A stretch of DNA of 64,000 nt from JANQRA01 sp035550735 (GTDB taxonomy: Bacteria; Actinomycetota; Acidimicrobiia; Spongiisociales; ZC4RG35). The notes beneath the pieces were generated by a model that was given only the letters and a program-made list of their open reading frames with translations, was not told the origin of the DNA and did not search any database. The translations under genes were made by a program, and so were the position numbers. Shown one piece after another: positions 17,426 to 26,503 of this stretch (positions within the stretch are counted from its first letter, which is position 1; the number at the start of each line of letters is the position of its first letter). The stretch lies in contig DASZOM010000011.1 of NCBI GenBank assembly GCA_035550735.1, positions 1 through 64,000 on the forward strand. The letters are read 5' to 3'.

Positions 17426-18298
17426 TCAGATGGCCTTTTCGAACATAGCTGCCGGGTCGGCCGGCTCGTCGGAAGAATGACCCGACCGGTCACGCTGCAG
17501 ACCCAACGATATGCCGACGAGGACCATCGAGGCGGCCAGCATGACCACGCTGACTGCGTTGATCAGCGGGGTGACGCCGCGTCGAACCAACCCGAACACG
17601 TAGACCGGCAGTGTGGTGGAGCCGGCTCCGGACACGAATTGTGTCACCACGACGTCGTCGAGGGACAGGGTCAGGGCGAGCAGGGCACCCCCGGCCACCC
17701 CGGGCAGGATCAGTGGCAGGGTCACCCGTCGGAAGGTCTCCCAACGGCCGGCGTAGAGATCGGCCGCCGCCTCCTCCAGCGAGTTGTCGAACTGCGCGAT
17801 CCGGGCGCGCACCACCACGGCCACGAAGGAGATGTTGAAGGCGATGTGGGCGAGGATGATCGTGTGCAGCCCCGAGGTGATGCTGATCCCGGTCAACCCC
17901 TCCAGGATGCCGAAGGCCTGGAAGAAGAAGATGAGCAGCATCACAGCCATGGTCACGTCGGGGATGATGATCGGCAGGTAGGCGAGCCCGTCGAGCGCCC
18001 CCCGTCCCCGGTATCGATAGCGCTCCAGTGAGATCGCCAGCATGGTTCCGATCACGGTGCTCACGGCCGTGGAGGCCAGGGCGACGACGAGTGAGTTGCG
18101 CAACGCCGACATGACCGCGGCGTCCTGGAACATCTCCTGATACCAGCGGAACGAGGCCCCGGTCCAGATCCCCACGTTCCTGTTCTCGTTGAAGGAGAAG
18201 ACGATCAGCAGGGCGATGGGGGCGTAGAGGAACACGAAGACGACCCAGGCGTTGACTCCGAGGAGCCGCCCCACCTTGCCGTTGGCGTGCTCGTTCAC
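17426..18298 (-). CDS. potC: Polyamine ABC transporter permease PotC
   Basis: Inner-membrane permease of 290 residues with six predicted helices. The EAA loop contacting the ATPase is EEAAADLYAGRWETFRRVTL followed by LPLILPGVAGG. FSFNENRNVGIWTGASFRWY near the N-terminus is characteristic of PotC. The start overlaps the potB stop by 4 bp (ATGA). Confidence 0.93.
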   Translation of the reverse strand: MNEHANGKVGRLLGVNAWVVFVFLYAPIALLIVFSFNENRNVGIWTGASFRWYQEMFQDAAVMSALRNSLVVALASTAVSTVIGTMLAISLERYRYRGRGALDGLAYLPIIIPDVTMAVMLLIFFFQAFGILEGLTGISITSGLHTIILAHIAFNISFVAVVVRARIAQFDNSLEEAAADLYAGRWETFRRVTLPLILPGVAGGALLALTLSLDDVVVTQFVSGAGSTTLPVYVFGLVRRGVTPLINAVSVVMLAASMVLVGISLGLQRDRSGHSSDEPADPAAMFEKAI

Positions 18299-19206
18299 AG
18301 CGTCTTCGCTCCGGCCCGGAAGTAGAAGATGGTGGCGAGGAGCATCACGAACATCACGCCGAAGGAGAGTGCCGACCCGAACGGCCAGTTGCGGGCGGCG
18401 AGGAACTGGCTGACGATGTAGTCACCCATGAGCACGGTGTTCGCCCCGCCGAGGATCGCTGGTGTGACGTAGGCGCCGAGGGTCGGGATGAACACGAGGA
18501 TCGATCCCGCCACCACCCCGGGCATGGAGAGGGGGAACGTCACCTTGCGAAAGGCGGTCCACCCGTTGGCGTACAGGTCGCGGGCCCCCTCGACCAGACG
18601 CCAGTCGAGCCGCTCGATGGCGGCGTAGAGCGGCAGGACCATGAACGGGAGGAAGCCGTAGACCAGGCCGATGAGGACCGCGGTGCTCGTGAAGAGGACC
18701 CGGACCTCCCCCCCGCCGAACAACTGGCTGATCTGGGACACCAGGCCGTCTGAGCCGAGGAGCACCCGCCAGGCGTAGGTGCGGACCAGGAAGTTCGACC
18801 AGAAGGGGATCATCACCAGGATCAGGAGCACGTTGCGCAGCCGGGGCGCCCGGGTGGCGATGTAGTAGGCGAACGGGTAGCCGACCAGGAGACAGACCAG
18901 CGTCGTGACCACGGCGAGCAGGAACGAGCGGAAGAAGATCTCGATGACCAGCGGGGAGAAGAGACGCTCGTAGGACTCGAGGTTCCACCCGCGGAGCACG
19001 GTGCGCCCGGTGGCCGACCGGCTGGCGAACGAGTAGACGAAGACCAAGACCAGGGGGATGGCGAACAAGAGGACCAGATAGACGTAGGCGGGCAGCCCGA
19101 TGAGAAATCCCCTCCTCGACTCCGCCTTCCGCGCCGCCTCCTCCAGCTCGGGTGTGACCGGAGCGACTTCCTCCGCCCCGGCGTCCGGCTTTGCCGTGAT
19201 CGTCAT
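18295..19206 (-). CDS. potB: Polyamine ABC transporter permease PotB
   Basis: Inner-membrane permease of 303 residues. A 40-residue charged N-terminal extension precedes six predicted helices. The EAA loop is VEGARDLYANGWTAFRKVTF followed by PLSMPGVVAG. MIPFWSNFLVRTYAWRVLLG is a PotB/PotH signature. The start codon shares one base with the potA stop codon, so the two are translationally coupled. Confidence 0.93.
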   Translation of the reverse strand: MTITAKPDAGAEEVAPVTPELEEAARKAESRRGFLIGLPAYVYLVLLFAIPLVLVFVYSFASRSATGRTVLRGWNLESYERLFSPLVIEIFFRSFLLAVVTTLVCLLVGYPFAYYIATRAPRLRNVLLILVMIPFWSNFLVRTYAWRVLLGSDGLVSQISQLFGGGEVRVLFTSTAVLIGLVYGFLPFMVLPLYAAIERLDWRLVEGARDLYANGWTAFRKVTFPLSMPGVVAGSILVFIPTLGAYVTPAILGGANTVLMGDYIVSQFLAARNWPFGSALSFGVMFVMLLATIFYFRAGAKTL

Positions 19207-20279
19207 CAGTCGCCGACCAGGTTGGCCGCCCCGACACTCCAGCTGACGACCACCTCGTCGCCCACCTCGTGGGTGCCGATGTCGGGCCGGTTCTCCTCCT
19301 TGACCTCGATGGTGTCTGTGAGGCCGGCATCGACGTCGTAGAAGTAGACGTCCCCGTAGTAGGTGCGTCTGGTGATCCGGGCCCGGAGCTGGTTGCGGCC
19401 GTCGGGCGGGCTCTCCCCGCTGCGATGGAGAGCGAGACGCTCGGGTCGCAGCGCCAGTGTGATCGGCCCGGTCGACGGGTGGCCATCGGCGATCCCGACC
19501 TCGACCCCGTTGCCGAGGCGGGCGCGACGAGCACCGGTGACCTCGGCGTCGATCAGGTTGATGTCCCCGATGAAGTCGGCGACGAAGCGGGAACGGGGCT
19601 TCTCGTAGATCTCGTGGGAATCCCCCACCTGCAACAGCTTGCCCTCGCTCATGACGCCGATCCGGTCGGACATGGTCAGGGCTTCCTCCTGGTCATGGGT
19701 CACGTAGACGAACGTGATCCCCACCCGGCTCTGCAGGTCCTTCAACTCGTACTGCATGTTCTGACGCAGCTTGAGGTCGAGAGCCCCGAGGGGCTCGTCG
19801 AGCAGGAGGACCTCGGGCTCGTTGACGAGGGCGCGGGCCAGGGCGACCCTCTGCTGCATGCCCCCGGAGAGCTGGCTGGGCTTCGCCTCTGCCCGCCGCG
19901 TCAGCTGGACCTGGTCGAGGACCCGGCGCACCCTGGTCTCGATCTCGGGTCTGGGGACCTTTCGCATCTCGAGACCGAATGCCACGTTGTCGAACACCGT
20001 CATGTGGGGAAACAGTGCGTAGGACTGGAAAACCGTGTTGACCGGGCGCTCGTTGGGGGGCTTGAGCCCCATCTCGGCGCCGTGGATGCGGACGCTGCCC
20101 TCGGTGGGGTACTCGAACCCGGCGATCATTCGCAGGGTCGTGGTCTTTCCACAGCCGGAGGGGCCGAGCAGGGAGAAGAACTCACCGTCCTGGATCTCGA
20201 GGTCGAGAGAGTCCACGGCGACGACGTCGTCGCCAAATCGCTTGCTGACCTCGACCAGCTCGACGGCCGGGTCAGCCAT
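19206..20279 (-). CDS. potA: Polyamine ABC transporter ATPase PotA
   Basis: ATP-binding subunit of 357 residues. Walker A is GPSGCGKT (39-46), the ABC signature LSGGMQQRVALARAL, Walker B VLLLDEPLGALD, and the switch His is in YVTHDQEEALTMSD. The C-terminal third (from about residue 240) is a TOBE-type regulatory domain, as in PotA/CysA. It follows the amidohydrolase with its start overlapping that gene's stop by one base. Confidence 0.94.
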   Translation of the reverse strand: MADPAVELVEVSKRFGDDVVAVDSLDLEIQDGEFFSLLGPSGCGKTTTLRMIAGFEYPTEGSVRIHGAEMGLKPPNERPVNTVFQSYALFPHMTVFDNVAFGLEMRKVPRPEIETRVRRVLDQVQLTRRAEAKPSQLSGGMQQRVALARALVNEPEVLLLDEPLGALDLKLRQNMQYELKDLQSRVGITFVYVTHDQEEALTMSDRIGVMSEGKLLQVGDSHEIYEKPRSRFVADFIGDINLIDAEVTGARRARLGNGVEVGIADGHPSTGPITLALRPERLALHRSGESPPDGRNQLRARITRRTYYGDVYFYDVDAGLTDTIEVKEENRPDIGTHEVGDEVVVSWSVGAANLVGD

Positions 20280-21880
20280 CAGTTCTCCTCGTGGACAATC
20301 CTGCCTCCCGCGATAGTGACGAGCACCCTCGTGTCCCGGAACGGGCCCTCGATCAGCGGATCCCGGTCGAGAACCACGAGGTCGGCGAGCTTACCCACGG
20401 CCAGTGAGCCGACGTCGCCCTCCGCGTTGTTGACGTAGGCGGATCCGGCGGTGAAGGCGGTCAGGGCATCGTCTCCGCTGAGCGCCTCCCCGGCCAACAG
20501 GGGCTCCTCCCCGTCCTCGAAGACCCGATTGACGGCGACATGGATCTCCTGCAGCACGTTGCAGGTCGACACGCCCCAATCGCTTCCCATGGCCAGCCGT
20601 GCGCCGGCGGCGAGCAACGAGGCGAAAGGGTACTGCCAGCTGCTCCGCTCCGCCCCCAGGAATGGCTGGGTGAGATCGGTCTGGTACCCGTCGTTGTTCG
20701 CCCACAGCGGCTGGGCGTTTGCCACCACCTCGAGCCGGGCGAATCGCGGGATGTCGTCGGGACGAACTACCTGGATGTGGGCGATGTGATGCCGGTTGCC
20801 CCGGTCACCGTTGCGGTCGCGGGCCGCTTCCACCGCGTCGAGGGCGTTGTGCACCGCCCTGTCGCCGATGGCGTGGAAATGGCATTGGAAGTCGTGGTCG
20901 TCCAGGAAGGACACGATCTGGGAGAGCTCCTCGGGATCGATGAAGTCGATGCCGCTGTTGGCGCTCGGACTCCCCGAGGCATCGAGGTAGGGATCCGTCA
21001 TGGCCGCGGTGAAGTTCTCGACGACCCCGTCGAGCATGAGCTTGACGGACGTGGGGGCGAAGCCCGGAGCCGACTGCTCGCGACGACCGACGAGCTCGTG
21101 GATCTGCTCCAGCCCGCGATGCCGGTCCCACCACATGGCGCCGACCACCCGGCCGACCAACCGTCCTTCCCCGGCCAACCGGAGGTATGCGGCGTGCACC
21201 TTCTCGTCGACGATCGCGTCCTGCCACCCGGTCACCCCGTATCGCAACAGCTCCTCCTGGCCTCGGATCAGCCCTGCGGTCAGGTCGTCGACCGTGTCCT
21301 CGGGGGCATGACGCTCCACCAGCCTGATCGCCCCCTCGTGAAGCGTGCCCTGGGGCGAGCCGTCCTCGAGACGTTCGATCCGCCCGTCGACCGGGTCGGG
21401 TGTCCCGGGGCCGATCCCGGCCGCCTCGAGTGCCCGCGAGTTGGCCCAGGCCCCATGACCGTCGGTGTTGGTGAACAGGGCGGGCCGATCGGCCACCACG
21501 GCGTCGAGCGCCGTCCTCGAGGGACACCCTCGTGGGAACCACGACTGCAGCCACCCGGAGCCGATGATCCATGGCAGCTCGGGATGATCGGCTGCGTACC
21601 CGGCGATCCGCTCCAGCGCCGATTCGGCGTCGTCGCAGTCGTCGAAGTGGCACCGCAGCTTGTCGAGCCCGCTGCTGGCCGGGTGGACATGGGCATCGAT
21701 GAACCCCGGGGTGGCCAGGGCGCCCTTCAGGTCGATGACCTCCGTGCCCGGGCCGATCGATGCCTCGGCTTCGGCGTCCAGGGCCGTGATCCGGTCACCG
21801 CTGGTGGCGACGGCGGTAACGAAGGGACGCGCCGGATCGGCGGTGAAGACACGGCCGCCACGCAGAACCAGGTCTGGCAC
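20279..21880 (-). CDS. YtcJ-like metal-dependent amidohydrolase
   Basis: Amidohydrolase-3 family protein of about 533 residues. The metal-binding HxH is H64/H66 in TPGFIDAHVHPASSGLD. The composite beta domain opens with LVLRGGRVFTAD, and further conserved pieces are NTDGHGAWANSRAL, CHFHAIGDRAVHNALD, HHIAHIQVV and LAMGSDWGVS. Substrate is unknown; N-acyl amines or imidazole/guanidine amides are possible in this context. The GTG at 21880 begins exactly at the conserved fold; in-frame codons back to 21994 would run into the divergent promoter region. First gene of the pot operon. Confidence 0.85.
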   Translation of the reverse strand: MPDLVLRGGRVFTADPARPFVTAVATSGDRITALDAEAEASIGPGTEVIDLKGALATPGFIDAHVHPASSGLDKLRCHFDDCDDAESALERIAGYAADHPELPWIIGSGWLQSWFPRGCPSRTALDAVVADRPALFTNTDGHGAWANSRALEAAGIGPGTPDPVDGRIERLEDGSPQGTLHEGAIRLVERHAPEDTVDDLTAGLIRGQEELLRYGVTGWQDAIVDEKVHAAYLRLAGEGRLVGRVVGAMWWDRHRGLEQIHELVGRREQSAPGFAPTSVKLMLDGVVENFTAAMTDPYLDASGSPSANSGIDFIDPEELSQIVSFLDDHDFQCHFHAIGDRAVHNALDAVEAARDRNGDRGNRHHIAHIQVVRPDDIPRFARLEVVANAQPLWANNDGYQTDLTQPFLGAERSSWQYPFASLLAAGARLAMGSDWGVSTCNVLQEIHVAVNRVFEDGEEPLLAGEALSGDDALTAFTAGSAYVNNAEGDVGSLAVGKLADLVVLDRDPLIEGPFRDTRVLVTIAGGRIVHEEN

Positions 21881-22008
21881 GATGGCGGGAGTATCGCTGG
21901 GTGGTGTCGGTCGTGCATCGACGAACCTCAGCGGTACGCCATTGCACAACGACGCGACCCCTGCCGTCCCCGGCGCGCACTCTCGGGGCCACAACTAGCC
22001 TCACGGCC

Positions 22009-23247
22009 ATGGGATCTCTATGGCACCCCTTCGCCGACATGTCCAAGGTGCAACATGCCCCATTCGTCATCGACCGGGGCGAGGGCATCTACGTCTACGA
22101 CGAGGAGGGGAAGCGTTATCTCGACGCAGCCGCCTCGCTCTGGTACATGAACGTCGGTTACGGGAGAGAAGAGATCATCGAGGCGATGGCCGCCCAGGCT
22201 CGCAAGCTCCCCGCGTTCCACACCTTCATCGACTACGGCACCCGGCCGGCGTTGGAGCTCGCGGACCGGATCGCCGCGGTGTCACCCGACCCGGCCTCCA
22301 AGGTCTTCTTCGGATCGGGCGGCTCCGATGCCGTGGACACGGCCGCCAAGCTGGCTCGGCGTTACTTCAACGCCATCGGGCAGCCGGAGCGAACCGTCTT
22401 CATCGCCCGGGAGTGGGCGTATCACGGCATGCACTCCTATGGCACCACCCTCGGTGGCATGGAGCCCAACCGGCTCGGCTACGGCGGCGACCTGATCGCC
22501 GATGTGGTCCTCGTGCCCCATGACGATGCGGAGGCGGTGGAGAAGGCCGTCGACCATGCCGGCGCGGAGCGGGTGGCGGGCATCTTCGTCGAGGCGGTGA
22601 TCGGCGCCGGTGGCATCCGTCCAGTCCCGCACGAGTATCTGACCAGGGTGCGGGAGACGATCCGCCAGGCAGGAGGCCTCTACGTCTCCGATGAGGTGAT
22701 CACCGGGTTCGGGAGGGTGGGCGACTGGTTCGCCGCCGGCAAGTTCGGGCTGGAGCCCGACCTGATGACCTTCGCCAAGGGAGTCACCTGCGGATACGCC
22801 CCACTGGGCGGTGTGGTCGCCGCGTCCCACATCGCCGAGCCCTTCTTCTCGACGCCGGGGTTGATCTTCCGTCACGGATACACGTACTCGGGCCACAGCG
22901 TCGCCTGTGTCGCCGGCCTGGCGGTGATGGACATCATCGAGCGGGAAGGCCTCATCGAGCGCGCCGCAGCGCTGGAGGGCGAGATCTACGACACCCTCGC
23001 CCCGCTGGAGACACTCGACGTGGTCTCCAGCGTCCGTCGCGGGGTGGGCGCCCTCGCCGCCATCCAGCTCGAGCTGGGCGACGACGAGACGCTGCCGGCG
23101 CGCGCCGCTGCCGCCTGCCGGGAGGCCGGGGTGCTGACCCGGGCGGTGGGAGGCGGCGGGCTCCAGGTGTCCCCACCCTTGACCATGACCGCGGAACAGG
23201 TCTCGGAGATGGCTCAGCTGTTCGAGGAGGGGCTTTCCCGCCTGTGA
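22009..23247 (+). CDS. Class III omega-aminotransferase
   Basis: PLP-dependent aminotransferase of 412 residues, related to putrescine/beta-alanine:pyruvate aminotransferases. SLWHPFADM opens the protein, GSGGSDAVDTAAKLARRYF binds phosphate, YVSDEVITGFGR carries D228, and MTFAKGVTCGYAPLG carries the Schiff-base K257. The divergent pot operon and the coupled amine oxidase point to transamination of putrescine or a similar diamine. The ATG is preceded by TAGCCT (21996-22001) at 7 bp, so leaderless transcription is likely. Confidence 0.9.
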   Translation: MGSLWHPFADMSKVQHAPFVIDRGEGIYVYDEEGKRYLDAAASLWYMNVGYGREEIIEAMAAQARKLPAFHTFIDYGTRPALELADRIAAVSPDPASKVFFGSGGSDAVDTAAKLARRYFNAIGQPERTVFIAREWAYHGMHSYGTTLGGMEPNRLGYGGDLIADVVLVPHDDAEAVEKAVDHAGAERVAGIFVEAVIGAGGIRPVPHEYLTRVRETIRQAGGLYVSDEVITGFGRVGDWFAAGKFGLEPDLMTFAKGVTCGYAPLGGVVAASHIAEPFFSTPGLIFRHGYTYSGHSVACVAGLAVMDIIEREGLIERAAALEGEIYDTLAPLETLDVVSSVRRGVGALAAIQLELGDDETLPARAAAACREAGVLTRAVGGGGLQVSPPLTMTAEQVSEMAQLFEEGLSRL

Positions 23248-24518
23248 ACCAATCCCCGTTCTGGGTGGACGACTTCCCGCGCCCGGAAGGGATCACGTCC
23301 GAGCTTCCGGCCGAGACCGACTACCTGGTCGTCGGCTCGGGCCTCACCGGTCTGAACGCGGCACTCCGTCTCGCCGGAGCGGGCAACTCCGTCGCCGTCG
23401 TCGACACCGGGGAGATCGCCGGGGGGGCCTCGAGCATCAACGGGGGCATGGTTTCACCCGACGTCAAGGCGGGGGTGGACACCGTGTACTCCATCTACGG
23501 GCCCCAGATCGGCCACGAGATGTGGGCCTCGACGGTGCGCTCCGTCGATCTGGTGCGCGAGATCGCCACCCGGCCCGGGATCGACGCCCTGGTCCACGAT
23601 GCGGGCATGCTCGCCCTGGGAAGAGGGGCGAAGCGGCTCCGGGCCTTCGACCGTCAGGTCGCCTGGTATCGGGAGAAGTTCGGTGTCGAGTGGGAGGTCG
23701 TCGACGCCCGCGACATCTCCAAGTACGTCGGGGGCGAGGCGTTCAACGTCGGCCTCTACGAGCCGGAGGGCTTTGGGGTGCATCCGGCCCGCCTCGTCTT
23801 CGGGCTGGCGCGGGAGGCGAGTCGCGCCGGGGTGAGCCTCACCCCGCATTGCGAGGCGACCTCGGTGCGGCGAAACGGCACCGGGTTCGAGGTCGAGACA
23901 TCCTCGGGCCGAGTACGCGCCGGCAACGTGATCCTCGCCACCAACGGCTACACGACGAGGAGTCCGTCACGTCGCCTCGCCCGTCTCGTCGTGCCGGTCG
24001 GCTCCTACATAATCGTGACCGAGCCGCTGGGCCCGGATCTCGCCTCCCGGATCTTCCCGGCCGAGGTGATGTCATACACCAAGCGGCGGCTCCTCCACTA
24101 CATGCGTCGTACCCACGACGACCGCATCCTCCTCGGTGGGAGGAGGAGCCTGCACACCGATCTCGACCTCGCCGACTCGGCGGCCGACCTACGCGAAGCC
24201 CTGGTCTCCTATTGGCCCGAGCTCGCCGAGGTGGAGATAACCCATGTGTGGGGGGGAAAGCTGGCCGTCCCCTTCGACCTGACCCCTCACATCGGCCAGA
24301 TCGACGGGGTCTGGTACGCCCTGGGCTATGCCGGCCATGGTGTCGGGCTCTCCTGCCAGCTCGGACACGAGCTCGCCGGGATGCTCCTGGGTGAGGACCC
24401 GCCCAGCGTGTACAGCCGGATCGAGCACAACGGGCGCTTCTACTACAACGGCACCAGGCCGTGGTTCCTCACGCCAGCTTCGCAGCTCTACCGCACCCTG
24501 GACCGGCTGGGGGTCTGA
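23244..24518 (+). CDS. FAD-dependent amine oxidoreductase (PuuB/DadA-like)
   Basis: Flavoprotein of 424 residues with the DAO fold. The Rossmann loop is VVGSGLTGLNAALRLAGAG (30-48), ASSINGGMVSPD resembles the GxxNGG stretch of gamma-glutamylputrescine oxidase, and GYAGHGVGLSCQLGHELAGM is the C-terminal FAD motif. The GTG start overlaps the aminotransferase TGA by 4 bp, so both enzymes are produced together. Gamma-glutamylputrescine synthetase (PuuA) is not adjacent, although a glutamine-synthetase-like gene lies at the far right of the window. The last 31 bp overlap a convergent gene. Confidence 0.85.
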   Translation: MNQSPFWVDDFPRPEGITSELPAETDYLVVGSGLTGLNAALRLAGAGNSVAVVDTGEIAGGASSINGGMVSPDVKAGVDTVYSIYGPQIGHEMWASTVRSVDLVREIATRPGIDALVHDAGMLALGRGAKRLRAFDRQVAWYREKFGVEWEVVDARDISKYVGGEAFNVGLYEPEGFGVHPARLVFGLAREASRAGVSLTPHCEATSVRRNGTGFEVETSSGRVRAGNVILATNGYTTRSPSRRLARLVVPVGSYIIVTEPLGPDLASRIFPAEVMSYTKRRLLHYMRRTHDDRILLGGRRSLHTDLDLADSAADLREALVSYWPELAEVEITHVWGGKLAVPFDLTPHIGQIDGVWYALGYAGHGVGLSCQLGHELAGMLLGEDPPSVYSRIEHNGRFYYNGTRPWFLTPASQLYRTLDRLGV

Positions 24519-25354
24519 GCCGTTCCCGCCGTGGTGCGGTCCCTCACGACCCGGATCGCAACATAGATGGAGACGGCGATCACCGCTGCCGCCAGACCCA
24601 GCTGGAAGGGCACGATCCATTTCGACCCGGCAATGGCCGCCAGCGTCTCGCGCACCGGAGCCCTGCCCCCATCCGGGGCGAGCACCCAGGAGCCGATCCG
24701 AAGGAGAAGCCCGAAGCTGAGGCCCCCAACCGCGATCCGGGTCACCAGGCTGCGCAGAGCGATCGTCCGATCATCGGACACCGCCAGATAGCCGGTGCCG
24801 AAGATCATCAGGCCCACCATGGCGAGCAGGGAGGCGGTGCCGAGATGCGTGGCGGTGCCGGAGTTGGGCCCGACCATCGCGTCCGATCCGGGCTCACGGA
24901 TCTCCAGGGGATCCAGACCCTCGGCGACTTGGGTCACTTGGGCCTCGCTGACGGCGATACCCATGCCGTTCAGCCCCGCGGTGACCTCGGGGATTGCGGG
25001 GGCGACCAGACCCCGCATGTCGATGGAGGAGCCGGCCGGGTCGGGAGAGGCTGCGGCGGCCACCACCTCGATGGCGAGACGGTCGAGGGTGCCGCCGACC
25101 TGTGACGAGTTGATGAAGTAGTCGACGGCGGGGTCCACCAGCGAAGCCTCGACACCGCCTTCGACCATCTCCTCGGCCATCCAGTCGGTGAGGAACCCCA
25201 CGACCAGGTCGGAGCGAGCCATCGGAGCCAGCGACTCACCGAGGGTCTCGGTGTCGATGACCACGGCCCGTCCCCACAGCGAGGCGAACAGGACAGAGAG
25301 GCAGATGCCGAACCCCCACCCGAAGAAGTGGAGACCCGACCTGCGAGCGGTCAA
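24488..25354 (-). CDS. Hypothetical membrane protein
   Basis: I do not recognise a family. It has 288 residues, one N-terminal membrane segment (about 10-32), an extracytoplasmic domain of about 130 residues rich in Val, Ala and acidic residues, then three more membrane segments (about 165-190, 200-222, 245-270) and a basic tail. The start overlaps the mrp stop by 4 bp, so it is co-translated with the Mrp gene. The 3' end overlaps the oxidase gene on the other strand by 31 bp. Confidence 0.75.
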   Translation of the reverse strand: MTARRSGLHFFGWGFGICLSVLFASLWGRAVVIDTETLGESLAPMARSDLVVGFLTDWMAEEMVEGGVEASLVDPAVDYFINSSQVGGTLDRLAIEVVAAAASPDPAGSSIDMRGLVAPAIPEVTAGLNGMGIAVSEAQVTQVAEGLDPLEIREPGSDAMVGPNSGTATHLGTASLLAMVGLMIFGTGYLAVSDDRTIALRSLVTRIAVGGLSFGLLLRIGSWVLAPDGGRAPVRETLAAIAGSKWIVPFQLGLAAAVIAVSIYVAIRVVRDRTTAGTAQTPSRSRVR

Positions 25355-26433
25355 TTGATCACCAGGGCAGGGTTGGTTCGCACCCGGGGCTTCTTCGCCG
25401 CCACCGCCTCGGCGAGCTGGTCGATGGCGTCGGCGGCTTCCGATCCGGGGGCAGCGATCGCCACCGGCCGGCCCTCGTCCGCGCCACGACCCATTGCCGG
25501 CAGGAGCGGGATCCGCGCCATGAGGTCGACGCCGATCTCGTCGGCGAGTGCCTGTCCCCCACCCGACCCGAACGGCTCGTAGCGCTTGCCGTCGTCACCG
25601 GTGAACCACGACATGTTCTCCACCACCCCGATCACCTCCTGGTCGACCTCGGCAGCCATCAGCGCAGCCCTGCGTGCGACCCGTTGCGCGGTGGGCTGTG
25701 GTGTGGTGGCGATCACCACCTGGGCGCGAGGAAGGAACTGGGACATCGAGATGGCGATGTCGCCTGTCCCCGGGGGCATGTCGACGATCAGGAAGTCGAG
25801 GTCGTCCCAGAAGACATCCTTGAGGAACTGCTCGATCGCCTTGTGCAGCATCGGTCCCCGCCAGATGACCGCCTTGTCGTCACCCACGAAGTAGTCCATC
25901 GACATCACCTTCACCCGATGGGCGACCGGGGGGACGATCATCCCGCCCATCATCACCGGCGCCTCGGACACACCGAGCATGGTCGGGATGGAGAAACCCC
26001 AGATGTCGCCGTCGACGATGCCCACCTTGCGCCCGGAGCGGGCGACGGCGACGGCCAGGTTGGCCGAGATGGAGGATTTGCCCACCCCACCCTTGCCGGA
26101 GGCGATGGCCACCACCCTGGTGGCGGAGCCAGGCTCCCCGATCCCGGGACCGGCCTTGGCCTTGAGGTCCTCCATCCAGGACTGCTCCCGGTCCTCGTCC
26201 ATCACCTCGACGTCGACATCGGCGCCGGAGGCGTGTGGGGCGAGGGCCTCACGGAGCAGGGAGTTGAGGACGTCGGTCCGGGTGGCAGCGGGAAGGACGA
26301 GCCCGACCTTGACCCCACCAATCAGCTTCTTCTCGACTGAGCGGACCAACCCGAGGTCGCCAAGGGTCCGGCCCACGATCAGGGGCGATTCGATGGACGC
26401 GACGGCATCGTGCAAGGTTGTCTGGTCGACCAT
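25351..26433 (-). CDS. mrp: Mrp/ApbC-type iron-sulfur cluster carrier ATPase
   Basis: P-loop ATPase of 360 residues that carries Fe-S clusters to target proteins. An N-terminal MIP18/DUF59-like domain (about 1-70) precedes the deviant Walker A ASGKGGVGKSSISANLA (112-128). Other conserved blocks are VDGDIWGFSIPTMLG, IWRGPMLHKAI, LIVDMPPGTGD and FGSGGGQALADEIG. The CxxC usually seen just before the FGSGGG block is replaced by TGDDGK, as in other actinobacterial Mrp proteins. A GGGGA ribosome-binding site precedes the ATG. Divergent from a SufR-like regulator across a perfect palindrome. Confidence 0.93.
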   Translation of the reverse strand: MVDQTTLHDAVASIESPLIVGRTLGDLGLVRSVEKKLIGGVKVGLVLPAATRTDVLNSLLREALAPHASGADVDVEVMDEDREQSWMEDLKAKAGPGIGEPGSATRVVAIASGKGGVGKSSISANLAVAVARSGRKVGIVDGDIWGFSIPTMLGVSEAPVMMGGMIVPPVAHRVKVMSMDYFVGDDKAVIWRGPMLHKAIEQFLKDVFWDDLDFLIVDMPPGTGDIAISMSQFLPRAQVVIATTPQPTAQRVARRAALMAAEVDQEVIGVVENMSWFTGDDGKRYEPFGSGGGQALADEIGVDLMARIPLLPAMGRGADEGRPVAIAAPGSEAADAIDQLAEAVAAKKPRVRTNPALVIN

Positions 26434-26471
26434 CCGAATCCCCTACGGCCACAGTGGTTAGAAGGCCTCCG

Positions 26472-26483
26472 AAACTATAGTTT
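26472..26483. promoter_or_regulatory. Palindromic bidirectional -10/operator between mrp and SufR-like gene
   Basis: AAACTATAGTTT is a perfect 12-bp palindrome in the 70-bp divergent gap. Read on either strand it contains TATAGT, a near-consensus -10 hexamer, so it can serve as a shared core promoter for both genes. It would start the regulator mRNA about 16 nt before its ATG (26504), and the mrp mRNA about 34 nt before its ATG. -35 boxes are weak on both sides. A regulator binding here would control both directions at once. Confidence 0.55.
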
Positions 26484-26503
26484 TGACCGATCCCTACCTC
26501 CCC

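Noticed and set aside
26483..26503. TTG at 26483 as the start of the SufR-like regulator
   Set aside because: It overlaps the predicted -10 palindrome, so it would lie upstream of the transcription start; the ATG at 26504 fits better.
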